Assembly (NCBI GenBank): GCA_000507305.1
Contig: DF239023.1
Span: forward strand, 198,761 to 262,760
Source of the DNA: Breviolum minutum Mf 1.05b.01
Lineage: Eukaryota; Sar; Dinophyceae; Suessiales; Symbiodiniaceae
DNA length: 64,000 nt
Direction: 5' to 3'
The notes beneath the pieces were generated by a model. It had not been told where the DNA came from. It did no database searches and saw only the letters and a list, made by a program, of their open reading frames with translations. Both the position numbers and the translations under genes were made by a program. Shown piece by piece: positions 32,350 to 42,345 of this stretch (positions within the stretch are counted from its first letter, which is position 1; the number at the start of each line of letters is the position of its first letter).

Positions 32350-32703
32350 TATAAGCATATTCAGATTCCATGTTAGTCACCCCCGTTGTAAAAAAACACA
32401 CCCAAAGGTAGCAAATCTCAATACTTAGATTTGCTTGTTTTGGGTGGTTGAAAAGAGTAAAACATATTCCTGGTGGTTTCATGATGATCTGTTTCATGGT
32501 AGAAAGTGAACATCACCTTAAACCTTTCAGAAAAGACTATGATCCCACATCTTCATCAAAATACTGTTCAATATACACACGAGACCCATACAACTAAGCT
32601 TACTGTTAATGAGGCAACTTCTTTTCTACAACGTTGGAATCAATGGGAGTTGTTTTTTACACCCCATCAGTGATGCAATGAAATGAAGATCCATGTTTGA
32701 GCC

Positions 32704-32829
32704 TACTTGGATGTCCATGGAAGTTAGTAACTATAGTTAGTAAGTTGGTTTATAACCTACTTGTGGGACTTATAACCTACTTATATAGGGGTTATAACCC
32801 AGTTACTAAGTACCATGGACATCCCAGTA
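32704..32829. repeat. Family A element, well preserved
   Basis: TACTTGGATGTCCATGGAAG and AGTACCATGGACATCCCAGTA. The inner arms pair through GTTATAACC, giving an almost complete hairpin. Confidence 0.9.
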
Positions 32830-32929
32830 CTGATAGAAAACCGACTTCCCGAAACTGCACTTTGTCACAGAACAAAATGCAAATCACACGGTAGTAAATA
32901 CGATGAAAAAACGTACATGTTGGGTCATC

Positions 32930-33080
32930 TACACCAAAGAAAACCCTGTAAAACACAGCATTTTCAATGATAAGATGCTTGTCCATTGCTCCGTTTTCAG
33001 ATTTCATGCTGTCAAACGTCGCGGCTTCACTTTCACCAAAAGATGCGTTCACTTCCGAATGCCTGGAATCAACTCAAATG
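32930..33080 (-). CDS. Coding-like island, possible exon (unknown)
   Basis: A minus frame open from upstream of 33,052 reads NASFGESEAATFDSMKSENG then AMDKHLIIENAVFYRVFFGV. It continues without a stop into the family A element to its left, so the true end is not defined. No family is recognised. Confidence 0.25.
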
Positions 33081-33125
33081 ACAATTGAGTCCAGAAACAA
33101 TTGGGCAGTGATCAAAATCCTTGTG

Positions 33126-33215
33126 ACATTCCATTATACTGGTTGGTTAAAAGACCGGGTAGTATAATCCCCAATCTACAGCCAATAACCAGGGCCCAGG
33201 GTTTTGTTCACTGCT
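33126..33215. repeat. Family J element, shortened
   Basis: CCATTATACTGGTTGGTTA and CCAATAACCAGGG bound a deleted interior. GGTTTTGTTCACTGCTCAA is the usual right flank. Confidence 0.6.
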
Positions 33216-33337
33216 CAAACGAGAGCTGCTTTGATTGCTTTGTTTAGGTATCCTGCGTTTCCATTCACTAATGGGTCCAAGGGAAGAGAGGTTTCTTAGG
33301 GAACCCGGCTTGGTTTCTTAAAAAATAACATAGGGAA

Positions 33338-33480
33338 AACTAGGGATCCTCCCCCTTCAACTAGGGATCCTCCCCCTTATATACAAGTTGGTGGTTTCAT
33401 CCCATTTGAAAAATATTAGTCAAGTTGGATCATCTCCCCAGGTAGGGGTGAAAATAAAAAATATTTGAAACCACCACGTA
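33338..33480. repeat. 21-bp tandem duplication then family D element (33,383-33,480)
   Basis: AACTAGGGATCCTCCCCCTT occurs twice back to back (33,338 and 33,359). AAGTTGGTGGTTTCATCCC ... ATATTTGAAACCACCACGTA follows as a standard D copy. Confidence 0.85.
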
Positions 33481-34032
33481 GTATATCATGTATATACCTG
33501 GAGCCTCTTTGTCCTTTGTCTTGGGGTTGAACCCTTCGAAAGAAGGCCCAAACTCCAATCAAGACAAGGGTCATTTGGGTTCCAGGACAATATATATATA
33601 TATACATACTAGGCAAACTTAGGTCCCCTGCTCAAGGTCTTTTAGTGAGTTACATTTGAAACAAACACCACATTTAAAGGGGCGAAGGGTATAAAGGACT
33701 ACCAAAGATTTGCCAAGCATACATAAGCCTAGGCTTCCAAACACCTCGGGGTTGGAGGTATTTGGAACCCCCCTCCCCAAACATACCTATATCAAACACC
33801 GAACGAACCTTGTTTCGGTATTCGGACCCTGGATGTCTAGGGAAGTGAGCATTGGTCCTGGCCTCCCCACCCAGCAACCCATGGGTTTTTGGTGCTTTCC
33901 CCTCACACCCTCCGCGGCCTTCACCTCAGGGTGATCCTTGAGCACTGGAAGGTGTTGGATCCTCACGAAACGCTTGGTCCCTTGGTGTTGGTTGGATGGT
34001 TTGTTTTTTTCACATGGAGAAACTCAAAAAAA
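33481..34032. other. No gene; family M fragments near 33,725-33,845
   Basis: GCCTAGGCTTCCAAACACC and GACCCTGGATGTCTAGGG are decayed family M ends. An ATATATATAT run lies at 33,592-33,605. Confidence 0.4.
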
Positions 34033-34185
34033 CCGAGGATCATCCCATGACGGACGTAAGTAGTTAGTAACCATGGTGAGCAGTTAGTCCCCTAACTGGG
34101 GTTATGGGACCCCTTCCAAAATGGACTAAATGGCTTATAAATGGGGGGTTACTAACCACTTACTAACTGGGATGATCCTCAAAGT
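34033..34185. repeat. Family C element, GACGGACGTAAG subtype
   Basis: CCGAGGATCATCCCATGACGG and AACTGGGATGATCCTCAAAGTA. CCTAACTGGGGTTATGGGACC lies inside. Confidence 0.75.
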
Positions 34186-34464
34186 ATGGGAATGGGTCTG
34201 TCATAGGGAAAATGGTGGTACCCTGAAGAAATGGTACAGTACCCTTAGTAATAGACCCCATACACATCTTATATAGTGGGTAATCTTTGGGTATATCCCC
34301 CTTGGGTCTTGGATTTCCCAGGAAAGTCACTAAAAGCTTAGGATCAGGGGGTTATTTCACCCCAATATATATACCCCAAACTTTGGTGTATACCAGGGGA
34401 ATCCTTCCATAAGCATCCCAGTAGGAATTCAAAAAAAATGGTCCAAACACCTTGGAGGTAGGGA

Positions 34465-34571
34465 TACACCCCGGAAGATTAATATGGAACATGTGCTCAT
34501 GGAGGTTTGGAAGATCATGTTCCTTTCTAAATGGGTGATTTGTAGGTTCCATGTTAATCTTCCAGGGTGTA
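34465..34571. repeat. Family E element, GAAGATTAA subtype
   Basis: TACACCCCGGAAGATTAATAT and ATGTTAATCTTCCAGGGTGTA. GGAACATGTGCTCATGGAGG on the left is the segment shared with 14.65 kb. Confidence 0.85.
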
Positions 34572-34859
34572 CCTTTCAAAATGAATTCTTTGGTTTGAAC
34601 TCCGTCACACATCGACCATAGAGAGTTTCTCACGGGTCACTTGTTTTTTATTTTGATTTTTCGGTTGGATTTTTTCCAGTCACACAACGTCTTTGTAAAA
34701 TTATTTTGGTTCAAGTGGAGTTTGTTATGAGGGGGGGGGCGTCTTACTTAGCTATTATTTTATGGCAAGATTTTATGGGGTGTATGCGGCATAATTTCAT
34801 GATACCCGTTACCTTTCGAGGTGAGGTCATGTGAGGTCGCGTTTGAAAGTTTGACCAAA

Positions 34860-34964
34860 TACCTTCCGGTAATCTAACATAGCCATAGAAAATCCACCAT
34901 TTGAAGATGTATTTCCTATTCAAGATGGGGATTTTCCATTGCTATGTTAGATTACCGGAGGGTA
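34860..34964. repeat. Family F element, CGGTAATCTAACATAG subtype
   Basis: ACCTTCCGGTAATCTAACAT pairs with ATGTTAGATTACCGGAGGGTA almost perfectly. GAAAATCCACC and GGGGATTTTCC pair inside. Confidence 0.85.
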
Positions 34965-35054
34965 GATGAACCAAAGTCGTTCTCCCAGCAGCTCCTGTTG
35001 GCGACCAGTGGCCTGGGTACCAGGCCTGACAGATCTGACAGAGTTCTGCATATG

Positions 35055-35186
35055 ACATGCAGCTGGATGTACCATTGGAAGTGCTGGGATCAATGGGTTA
35101 TAGCACCGATCCTTATAAATGGTCAGCATATTGGGGTTATAACCCCACTTAACCTTTGATCCTAACTTCCAACAGGACATCCAAGT
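35055..35186. repeat. Family B element, left end decayed
   Basis: AGCTGGATGTACCATTGGAAG and ATCCTAACTTCCAACAGGACATCC. Centre has GGTTATAGCACC and GGGGTTATAACCCC. Confidence 0.65.
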
Positions 35187-35304
35187 ACACTTGGAACCTC
35201 AAACATCCATTTAGTAGTGGCTGTTTCAATTAGATGATTCCAATTCTTTGCATACAAAACGCTGCCCCTTTGACCGTTTGACCCAAAAAAACAGCAGCAA
35301 AAAA

Positions 35305-35332
35305 GGGCATACGTGGAACATCACGTATGCCC
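35305..35332. repeat. Perfect 11-bp stem hairpin
   Basis: GGGCATACGTG GAACAT CACGTATGCCC. It stands alone, unlike the longer elements, and is preceded by an A-rich CAGCAGCAAAAAA. Confidence 0.85.
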
Positions 35333-35362
35333 TGATGATCAACAGCACCGGCACCTTTCACA

Positions 35363-35520
35363 TCCAGGTATAGAAGAGGATAATAAATGGGTGTTTCCAA
35401 AAATAGGGGTACCCCCAAATCATCCATTTTAATAAGGTTTTCCAATATAAACCATCCATTTTGGGGATTTCCCCCTATTTTTGGAAAACACCCATCCAGG
35501 TATAGAACCGGGATAATAAA
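35363..35520. repeat. Inverted repeat flanked by direct repeats
   Basis: Arms GGGTGTTTCCAAAAATAGGG and CCCCTATTTTTGGAAAACACCC are inverted, with inner CCATCCATTTT words. Imperfect direct copies of CCAGGTATAGAA..GGATAATAAA lie immediately outside on both sides. Confidence 0.8.
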
Positions 35521-35869
35521 ATTTCCTGCAATGACCCTTTGTAACTTCTCTAGGAAGCCCCCGGGCCCCTGAACACTCTTCCTGGTGCTGGTCTATGTAC
35601 ACCGACAGTTCCCCCCAAAAAATATATCCAAAGGTAGGGAAAAATAAACCAGCACCATTGAGTGTCTCGGAACATAATTACAGTATGTCACAAAAATAGG
35701 TCGAAAACATCTAACTTGCGAGAACAATTGCTGCAAATTGTTGCATGTCCCTTCATGACATGAAATCCAGCTGAGCAAAGATCAGTTTAACGCTACATGA
35801 AGTATGAAATCCTGCGGGGTTTTGATTAAAAAAGGGACCCTTATAAGTTATTAGCTTATTACCTTAGTC

Positions 35870-35957
35870 TTCCAGTCATACCTGCTGAGTCTTGGTCATT
35901 TTGGTAGGTTCTTGGGGTCCAGTCACAGCTCCTCACGTGGAAGGTGTCTGGAAGTCA
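35870..35957. repeat. Family M element
   Basis: CCTTAGTCTTCCAGTCATACC then GGTCCAGTCACAGCTCCTCACG and GGTGTCTGGAAG. The last few terminal bases on the right are lost. Confidence 0.6.
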
Positions 35958-36006
35958 ACATATCATAATTCCTGTAAAAATATCTACTACCCCCCAAAAA
36001 AAATAC

Positions 36007-36110
36007 TACACCCCAGAAGATAATATGGAACCTGAGAATACACCCCTGGCAAAGGAAAATCATCTTCCAAACCATCATTTTCAGGTTCTATGTTGATCTT
36101 CGAGGGTGTA
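36007..36110. repeat. Family E element, first of three in a row
   Basis: TACACCCCAGAAGATAATATG and ATGTTGATCTTCGAGGGTGTA. GAACCTGAGAA and TTTTCAGGTTC pair inside. Confidence 0.8.
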
Positions 36111-36176
36111 GATCCTATGTAAATCCTGAACATCAGATGAATCAGAAAAGTTATCTTCCAACAAGACTAGGCATCT

Positions 36177-36280
36177 ACACCCCCGAAAACTAATATGGAT
36201 ACCCAAAATTATGGTCTGGAAAAGGTGGCATCTTTCAAATACGGCCATGTTTGGTATCTACGTTAAATTTCTAGGGTGTA
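36177..36280. repeat. Family E element, second of three
   Basis: TACACCCCCGAAAACTAATAT and ACGTTAAATTTCTAGGGTGTA. GATACCCAAAATTATGG and CATGTTTGGTATC pair inside, as in the 25.3 kb subtype. Confidence 0.75.
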
Positions 36281-36282
36281 TC

Positions 36283-36387
36283 TACACCCCTGAAGATTGA
36301 CAGGGAACCAAAAAATCACCCAATTGAAAAGGGAACTCATCTTCCAAACCACCATTTTTGGGTTCCATGTTAAGTTTCCAGGGTGTA
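36283..36387. repeat. Family E element, third of three
   Basis: TACACCCCTGAAGATTGACA and TGTTAAGTTTCCAGGGTGTA. It begins two bases after the previous element ends (GTGTATCTACACC). Confidence 0.8.
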
Positions 36388-36639
36388 CCCCATTTCACAT
36401 CTAAAATGTTGCTTCGTTTTCCGTGGTGTATTCCTCTAACTTACCCACCTATAAACTCAAACACACTGGGGAGGTGAAGTCAGCATTGCGTTTCCCACAC
36501 AACCCTTCGCTGCCGAGCCTACTCTGATCGCCTGGTAGATGGTCCGATGCGTTTTTATGGCCGGTGTCATTTGAAGAATTTGGTCCGTCAGCATGGCATG
36601 CTTACATATCAAAAAGAAGCCTCTACACCAGGTTGATCA

Positions 36640-36770
36640 ATAGAAGTTAATGAAGTTATCATAAATACTGTAGTCCCTAAAATATCTAAAATCAAGGGTA
36701 GTATAACTCCCCCTATATAACCTAAACAACCGTGCAGTTACTGTATGTGTTTTTGCTTTTTTCCGTTCCT
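36640..36770. repeat. Family J element, left half decayed
   Basis: GGTAGTATAACTCCCCCTATAT then AACCTAAACAACC and TTTTTTCCGTTCCTCATG are the right half and flank of J. Confidence 0.5.
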
Positions 36771-36978
36771 CATGTCATTTCAATCGGTGTACATCTGCTT
36801 CCCCAACAGCATCAAAGGGGTATCCTGCTGGAACTGATCGTAACGATTTTCGCAGAAGATGGGTGATGTTCACATCCGCCCTGGACAACAGGTCCAACAG
36901 GTTGCTCTTAATTTCCTTCAACGTATACAAATCCCCCAAAACCAGCTATTCTAGGTGGGTAACAAAAATGGTATGCAC

Positions 36979-37117
36979 TACTGGGATGTCCTGCTGGTAC
37001 TTAGTAAATGGCTTATTTCAGCCATATATAAGTAGGTCATTTACGTCCCGTAAATAGGTAAAATAACCATCTTACGATCACGATCGTTAGGATCACTTCC
37101 AGCCGGACATCGCAGCA
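36979..37117. repeat. Family A element
   Basis: TACTGGGATGTCCTGCTGG and CACTTCCAGCCGGACATCGCAG. A second right-end-like word, CAGTTTCAGCCGGACGTCC, lies at 37,205-37,224. Confidence 0.75.
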
Positions 37118-37279
37118 TGAATTGTCCGCATCCCTCTAAAATGAAATCGGTTGTAAGTTTGCTATCAGTGAAATAGCCCAACTTCCTGAGGGCAATCATG
37201 CAATCAGTTTCAGCCGGACGTCCTATGGTATCCTCCATCCCAATTCTGTTTGTTGGGTAAAGTTGAAAATTTGTTGCAT

Positions 37280-37370
37280 ATCGATACCCATGGGATCCAT
37301 GAGACTGGTATATTTACCTAGATGTACCATTAACTTAAGCCAAATGAAAGAAAATATACCACATGGATCA
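37280..37370. repeat. Family G element, diverged
   Basis: CCCATGGGATCCATGAGACTGG and GAAAATATACCACATGGATC flank a weak centre. Confidence 0.55.
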
Positions 37371-37639
37371 TATATGATACATCATGTAATACACTATTGA
37401 GTGATGAAGGCATATAATTGCAACCCTTAAGATGGTTTGGAAGAGGACGTTTCAAACTCAACCACGACCGTATGAACCGTTTTCTGTTCTGCATGTTATA
37501 TCACGATCAGTGATGCCATGCCATTCCCAACTTTCTGCGCAACAGGGCTGTATGTCCCACACCGCATGCTTCATGTCCTTCCATTTAAAAAAACAAACAA
37601 AACAAAGTCACAGGGGGTCACCAACGATAAACCTGGTAC

Positions 37640-38050
37640 AAGGTGTGGGTCCCTAATTACTACTGTAGTTGTAAATGGACTCATAACCCCCAAAAAAATT
37701 GCCTCATGAATGGGTTACTGGGGGGTAATAACCCCGATAAATATAGAGTTATAACGCCACTTACAACTTTTAGGGGCCCACCTTGTACCCTTCGTAACCC
37801 CCGGTATTTTGGCGTTTGCCGTGTTTCGAGCGGTGGTGCCTTCATACACTTACTAAGCCTGGTGTACCTTTGTGGCTGGTCAACCTACCACCCCCGTGCA
37901 TACCTTTTGAGTCCCAAAAAAGTCCCATGCAAAAAAATCCAACCGCTTCCAAATGAAGTTATGTCACCCCTATAAAATGGCCTCATAAATGGGATTAAAT
38001 GGATAACTGGTGTTATTTCACCCCTAAAAGTGGAGTTATAGGACCCTACT
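37640..38050. repeat. Family I material, one full and one half copy
   Basis: GGGTTACTGGGGGGTAATAACCCC and TTTTAGGGGCCCACCTTGTACC (to 37,791) end the first. CCCCTATAAAATGGCCTCATAAATGGG ... GGAGTTATAGGACCC (37,968-38,046) is the second. The frame at 37,643-37,975 is repeat-derived at both ends. Confidence 0.5.
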
Positions 38051-38059
38051 TGTAGCTTT

Positions 38060-38212
38060 TACTTGGAGGATCACCCGGCGGGTGGACATGTGGTTAGTGA
38101 TCAGGGGGTAAACCAAGCCATTTATAACTAGACTAACCTGACCCTTAGGGGACAACAAAAATCACTATGGCTTTTAACCACTGAACCAGGTCATTGGATG
38201 CTCCTCCAAGTA
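38060..38212. repeat. Family C element
   Basis: TACTTGGAGGATCACCCGGC and TCATTGGATGCTCCTCCAAGTA. CCATTTATAACTAGACTAACC marks the 8.6/30.3 kb subtype. Confidence 0.75.
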
Positions 38213-38292
38213 GGGTCCCATCTTGCAATGACCCATGATATCACAGAATTATTATGGTTCTGGTACTAGGTGCTAGGAGTTATATAATCCCC

Positions 38293-38433
38293 TACTGGGA
38301 TGTCCATCATACTTAGTAACTGGATTAGAGCCCACAAAAACAAGTAGGTTGTAAAAACGTCCCTTAAGTAGGTGAAATCAAACCAACTTACTAAACGAAT
38401 TACGATCACTTCCAGTAATAAGACACCCTAGTA
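38293..38433. repeat. Family A element
   Basis: TACTGGGATGTCCATCATAC and ACACCCTAGTA ends. TAGGTTGTAAAAACGTCCC is shared with 13.39 kb. Confidence 0.7.
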
Positions 38434-38441
38434 GAAGGGGA

Positions 38442-38577
38442 TACTTAGAGGTTCAGGATACTTAGGAACTGGTGATATGTAGGTTTATAACCCTAGGATT
38501 TGGGGACATATAACCCACTTATAGGGGTTATAACCCTGGTTACTATCCACTTACTAAGTATCCTGAACCTCTAAGTA
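38442..38577. repeat. Family H element (CTTAGAGGTTCAGG...)
   Basis: TACTTAGAGGTTCAGGATAC and GTATCCTGAACCTCTAAGTA are exact ends. The interior is inverted relative to the 49-50 kb copies (ATATGTAGGTTTATAACCC first). Confidence 0.9.
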
Positions 38578-38764
38578 GATACCTGGTTTTTCTTCGCGGT
38601 ATATACATCCGCTACCAGTTACCAGCATCCAACATCCAACCTCGACTTGAACTCGAGGCACTTCCACCTCCCAGGTGTCAGGTTTTGCATGTTTGAAAGC
38701 CAGGAGGTTGGACGTTGGACCCCGTTAACCATGGGTAGCTTCAGGGGTTAAAAAAAAATGGAGG

Positions 38765-38859
38765 TACCCTCCAGGGGATTAACATATCCCACCTTGGGAA
38801 GAGGAAAATCATCTTCAAAATCCCATTTTGGGGGGATATGTTAGTTCCCTGGAGGGTAA
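38765..38859. repeat. Family F element, GGGGATTAACATATCCC subtype
   Basis: TACCCTCCAGGGGATTAACAT and ATGTTAGTTCCCTGGAGGGTA. AAGAGGAAAATCATCTTC is central. Confidence 0.9.
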
Positions 38860-39208
38860 TTTTTTTTAGGCAATGAGTGTGTTGGAATAGTTGGTTTACG
38901 ATGTTTTTTTTGACTATCCCACATCAAAGACATGGTACTTGTCAATTGATTCAAGACTAAAAAAAACAAACACATGTAAATTTTGTAACTATCCCAATCT
39001 ACCCTGTGTTTTTTTTCTCAGGATTCTGGGGTTCCAAAAATAAGCTCCTCATTTAGGATCGGAAAAAAATACATCGAATCCCTGGTGACCCCCCCAAGGA
39101 CTCACAGGGTAGCGGCTTCGTGCAACCCACGAATCCCATCAACTTCCACCGTGACCCTTCGGAGTTGATGTTTTTTTTATCCCTCCGCCAAGAACTAATT
39201 GTAACCAT
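38860..39208. other. No feature recognised
   Basis: Contains T(8) and A(8) runs. No frame or repeat arm seen. Confidence 0.4.
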
Positions 39209-39280
39209 GTTTGTTTGTTTGTTTGTTTGTTTGCTTGTTTGCTTGATTGGTTGGTTGGTTGGTTGGTTGTTTGGTTTGGA
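39209..39280. repeat. Compound microsatellite GTTT then GGTT
   Basis: Five GTTT units, interrupted GCTT, then five TTGG units. Both-strand open frames here come from the repeat. Confidence 0.9.
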
Positions 39281-39574
39281 ACCCGTCAAAAAAATTGGCT
39301 GGTTTGGGTCTTTCTCGATGTGTTGACACATGGATTCCGTCTGGACTTGGGGGGCAACCATTTTTTTAAGGTTCCAGTCGTTGGTTTTCGGGGGTAACAA
39401 AAACCCCAATAAAACCCTAAACATCACAACAAATCAAATTAAAACATCCCAACAATTCCCAGCAAATAGTCATATTGGTCTTCATCAATAAACCCTACGT
39501 ATGTATAAATCACCAGACTTTGACAGTTTTCAATGGATAAAAACCCTCTCTTGGATTTACTTGTTCGATGCTGG

Positions 39575-39760
39575 GAAAAAGTTCCAAAATTCTTATCCCA
39601 AATGGTGGTGAAAAATGGTGATGAATCCCATGGGATCTGAATCCGTAAAAAAATCACCAACAAAACAAATCCTAGTGTTAGTAGTTACTACAAGGTGGGC
39701 CCCTACCATTTATATATAGATGGGGTGAAATAACTCCACTTTATGGAGGTGAAAAAACTT
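39575..39760. repeat. Family Q copy (39,575-39,665) and family I left half (39,683-39,760)
   Basis: CCCAAATGGTGGTGAAAAATGG and CCCATGGGATCTGAATCCGT. Then CTACAAGGTGGGCCCCTACC starts a family I copy without a right end. Confidence 0.6.
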
Positions 39761-40453
39761 GCGGGGTTCTTGCGAATTACCGAAGCGCATCATTTTTGTC
39801 CATGAAAAAAAAAATCTGCCCTTCTCCGGGCAAAAATGCAGCCCATAACAACACAACACTTACGTATTAGGTCCGCTCCATCAGGCTGGTCTTTTTAAAA
39901 AACATCTATATCTGACCACAAAAAAAGCGACGAAACACCCCAAAAGGTAGGCAAACAAAAATCGGGGAAGGAAGGGAAAGCGGACCCCAAAAATTCTCGG
40001 GCAATCTAGATTTTGGTGGAAATATTATAATTTGGCCAGATTTATGACATGTGCCTACATTTCTCCTGCTTTTTTTGCAAAAAAACTATTATGTATATAC
40101 TCACTTTTAGTATACCCATCAGATCCCATTGTGTGCTATATTCATCTATATGAATGGTTAATTTCCATGAACTAAAATCTTATGTTTCAATATCCCATTG
40201 CCATCATGGATCCTGACGGGTAAATCGGGTAAGAAAACCAACCAACACTCCTCATTCATTGTAGATTTGGCCCTGAATCAAGCCGCCAAACCCTGGAAAG
40301 CAATATTTAGACCCCTAGGTACCATCTGTGGCGGCTTGATGATTTGCAACACTCCTCCTTGAGTGCCCCCACTCCATCCCAAGCTGCCCATCAAATTCAT
40401 TCGAGGCCAATTCCTTGTGAGTCGATGCCGCAGGGAAATTCCTGATATGATAA
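39761..40453. other. No gene; partial inverted family K near 39,990-40,050
   Basis: GGCAATCTAGATTTTGGTGG then ATATTATAATTTGGCCAGA is the left half of K in inverse orientation. The frame at 40,278-40,469 has no motif. Confidence 0.4.
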
Positions 40454-40607
40454 CTGCTGGGATGTCCATAGTACTTAGTAGCTAGGTAGTTAGTGGAATA
40501 TAATCCCTATCAGGAGGTTGTAAGTCCCTGAAATAGGTGAAATACATGTGAAATAAACCAACTTACTAACCAGTTGCTAACTTTGCTAACTTCCATGGAC
40601 ATCCGAG
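40454..40607. repeat. Family A element
   Basis: TGCTGGGATGTCCATAGTAC and AACTTCCATGGACATCCGAGA. A duplicated GTGAAATA(CA/AA) word lies centrally. Confidence 0.7.
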
Positions 40608-40709
40608 ATGCGTCAATCGTTCTGGAGAGCATGAAAGACCGAAACCTCCCTTGTGAGGCTTCATTCCCCCAAACACCGTTCTGGTCAGTATAGGTATATT
40701 TGGATATTT

Positions 40710-40830
40710 CTACACCCCCAGAAATCTAACGAATTCATCCCCAAACATTGCAATCTTTTAAAAGGGAGTTGACCTTTTCCAAGGCCCATCATTTTGGGTA
40801 TCCAGCCGTTACTTTCTTCGGGATATCTAG
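40710..40830. repeat. Family E element, right end decayed
   Basis: TACACCCCCAGAAATCTAACG and CGTTACTTTCTTCGGGATAT. AAGGCCCATCATTTTGGGTAT is the inverse of the 25.3 kb interior. Confidence 0.6.
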
Positions 40831-40867
40831 ACTTTTGAGCTTTCGGTATTTTTCTTAGATTCGCATC

Positions 40868-40950
40868 ATAAGATGCTTGGACAAAAAAAACAAAACATTC
40901 CCCCCAAATGGTGGTGAAACAGGCTGATTTACTATGGTAGATCAGCAAGT
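40868..40950. repeat. Family Q copy (CCCAAATGGTGGTGAAA)
   Basis: AAGATGCTTGGACAAAAAAAAC, CCCCAAATGGTGGTGAAACAGG and TACTATGGTAGATC follow the order seen at 42.35 kb. Confidence 0.6.
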
Positions 40951-41268
40951 TTTCATACAAATGGGACAAGGTATCCCATTGATGAAACGTGTCTTGTTTA
41001 AAACGTCATATCTGGGAGAGTCTCAATGATGATTCCTATTGATACTTTGGAAATCCGGCTCAACATATTTGTTCGAAGTTTTGTTTCATACGATATTTGT
41101 GGAACATGCATCTCAGGTAGTTCTTTCATGAACAATTTTCTTCACCAACCTGGCAAAACTTGAGGGAGTACATACTGGGATGTCCAGGACGAAGTTAGTT
41201 TGTAAGTTAGTAAGTCACATTATTTCACCTGAGCCACGAAAATAAAAACCTTATTACTTTCCATTGAA

Positions 41269-41368
41269 TACTGGTTGGTTAATAGGGATCCTTATATTGG
41301 GTTTGTTTTCTTAAACCTATAATATAACTGGGTAGGATTTCATCCCCTATACAACCTAAGCAACCAGG
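41269..41368. repeat. Family J element; family A left half at 41,171-41,235
   Basis: TACTGGTTGGTTAATAGGG and CCCCTATACAACCTAAGCAACCAG. TACTGGGATGTCCAGGACG upstream starts an A copy that loses its right half where J begins. Confidence 0.7.
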
Positions 41369-41494
41369 TTTGTTTTTTCATTATTTCACCTGGTTGTTTT
41401 CATCCATTTACTCGTGGGTCACCATGTCCCGTTTCCGACTTCCAGCGATGCTGGCTTTATGGTAGTCACCAGCAGGATGCCGCTGTGGGCCAGG

Positions 41495-41770
41495 GTTGTT
41501 TAGGGTAGATAGGGGATGTATAATTATACTACCCTAAGGCTCCATGGGATGTCATGGGGTGTCAAAACCCACCTGTTTTAAGGCCCCAGGGGTGTCATTA
41601 GTAGGGTCTGGTGTTTCCATAGGAGGGGTCAGGAGTCTTAGGGTACCCATTTTTTTCGGGTAGATAGGGGATTTTTTTTCATTATACTTCCCAGTTTTGT
41701 GGGCGTTATCAAACATGTACAAGGATCTCGTATTAAACAACCAGTATATGAGTATAGAAGGTAAGAGGGT
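41495..41770. repeat. Inverted family J element interrupted by family O
   Basis: AGGGTTGTTTAGGGTAGATAGG at the left and TATTAAACAACCAGTATATG at the right are J ends in reverse. GGGTAGATAGGGGAT occurs on both sides of the insertion. Confidence 0.55.
41530..41645. repeat. Family O element (CCCTAAG...CTTAGGG)
   Basis: TACCCTAAGGCTCC and GGAGTCTTAGGGTA are exact inverted ends. CCAGGGGTGTCATTAGTAGGG parallels the GCAGGGGTGTTTTAGGG of the 46.3 kb copy. Confidence 0.8.
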
Positions 41771-42345
41771 TTTGCTCATGGCTCATGATAGTTTGCAGAA
41801 CACCAACTACCCTCAAACGACCCTCTCCAGACTTTTTCCCGTCAAGTCAAATCTGAGTCGGGACCCCCGACCGACTGAAGAAGGACCCACGACCATTGGG
41901 TTTGGGTCGGGTGGGTGGCGTTGGCACCAAGGGCCTTGGCGATGGCACCAAATTTCCAAAGAAAACTGGTATGGCTAAACCTCTTGGATCGATCTATGTT
42001 TATATAATTTATATATATATATATATTTCTTTATGGTAAATTAGTATAGTATATTGGATAGTATATAAATTCCTATTAATAACCTAAAGAACCAATGATT
42101 TTAAGGATTACTCACACACTTTCACGCTCGACATCCTTAAATAACAAACGCCTTTTGGCATATTTAATGTCAAACTCTAATGTCTTGAAACCAAATTTGG
42201 GGAACCAAAATGCCAAACAATGACCCTTCAAAATCGCCAGGAAACCTTCCAGATTCCTCAAGACTATTAAAGTAATAGTCCCCAATTTTGGATCACCAAA
42301 AATTTCCTACTCAGAACATATATTAGTTTAAAATGGTTTTTGGAG
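41771..42345. other. No gene; AT tract at 42,000-42,035
   Basis: TATATAATTTATATATATATAT is the only repeat noticed. CCTATTAATAACCTAAAGAACC near 42,073 is a weak J half. Confidence 0.4.

Noticed and set aside
39053-39427. 124-codon minus frame and overlapping plus frames
   Set aside because: They span the GTTT/GGTT microsatellite, and the repetitive residues come from it.
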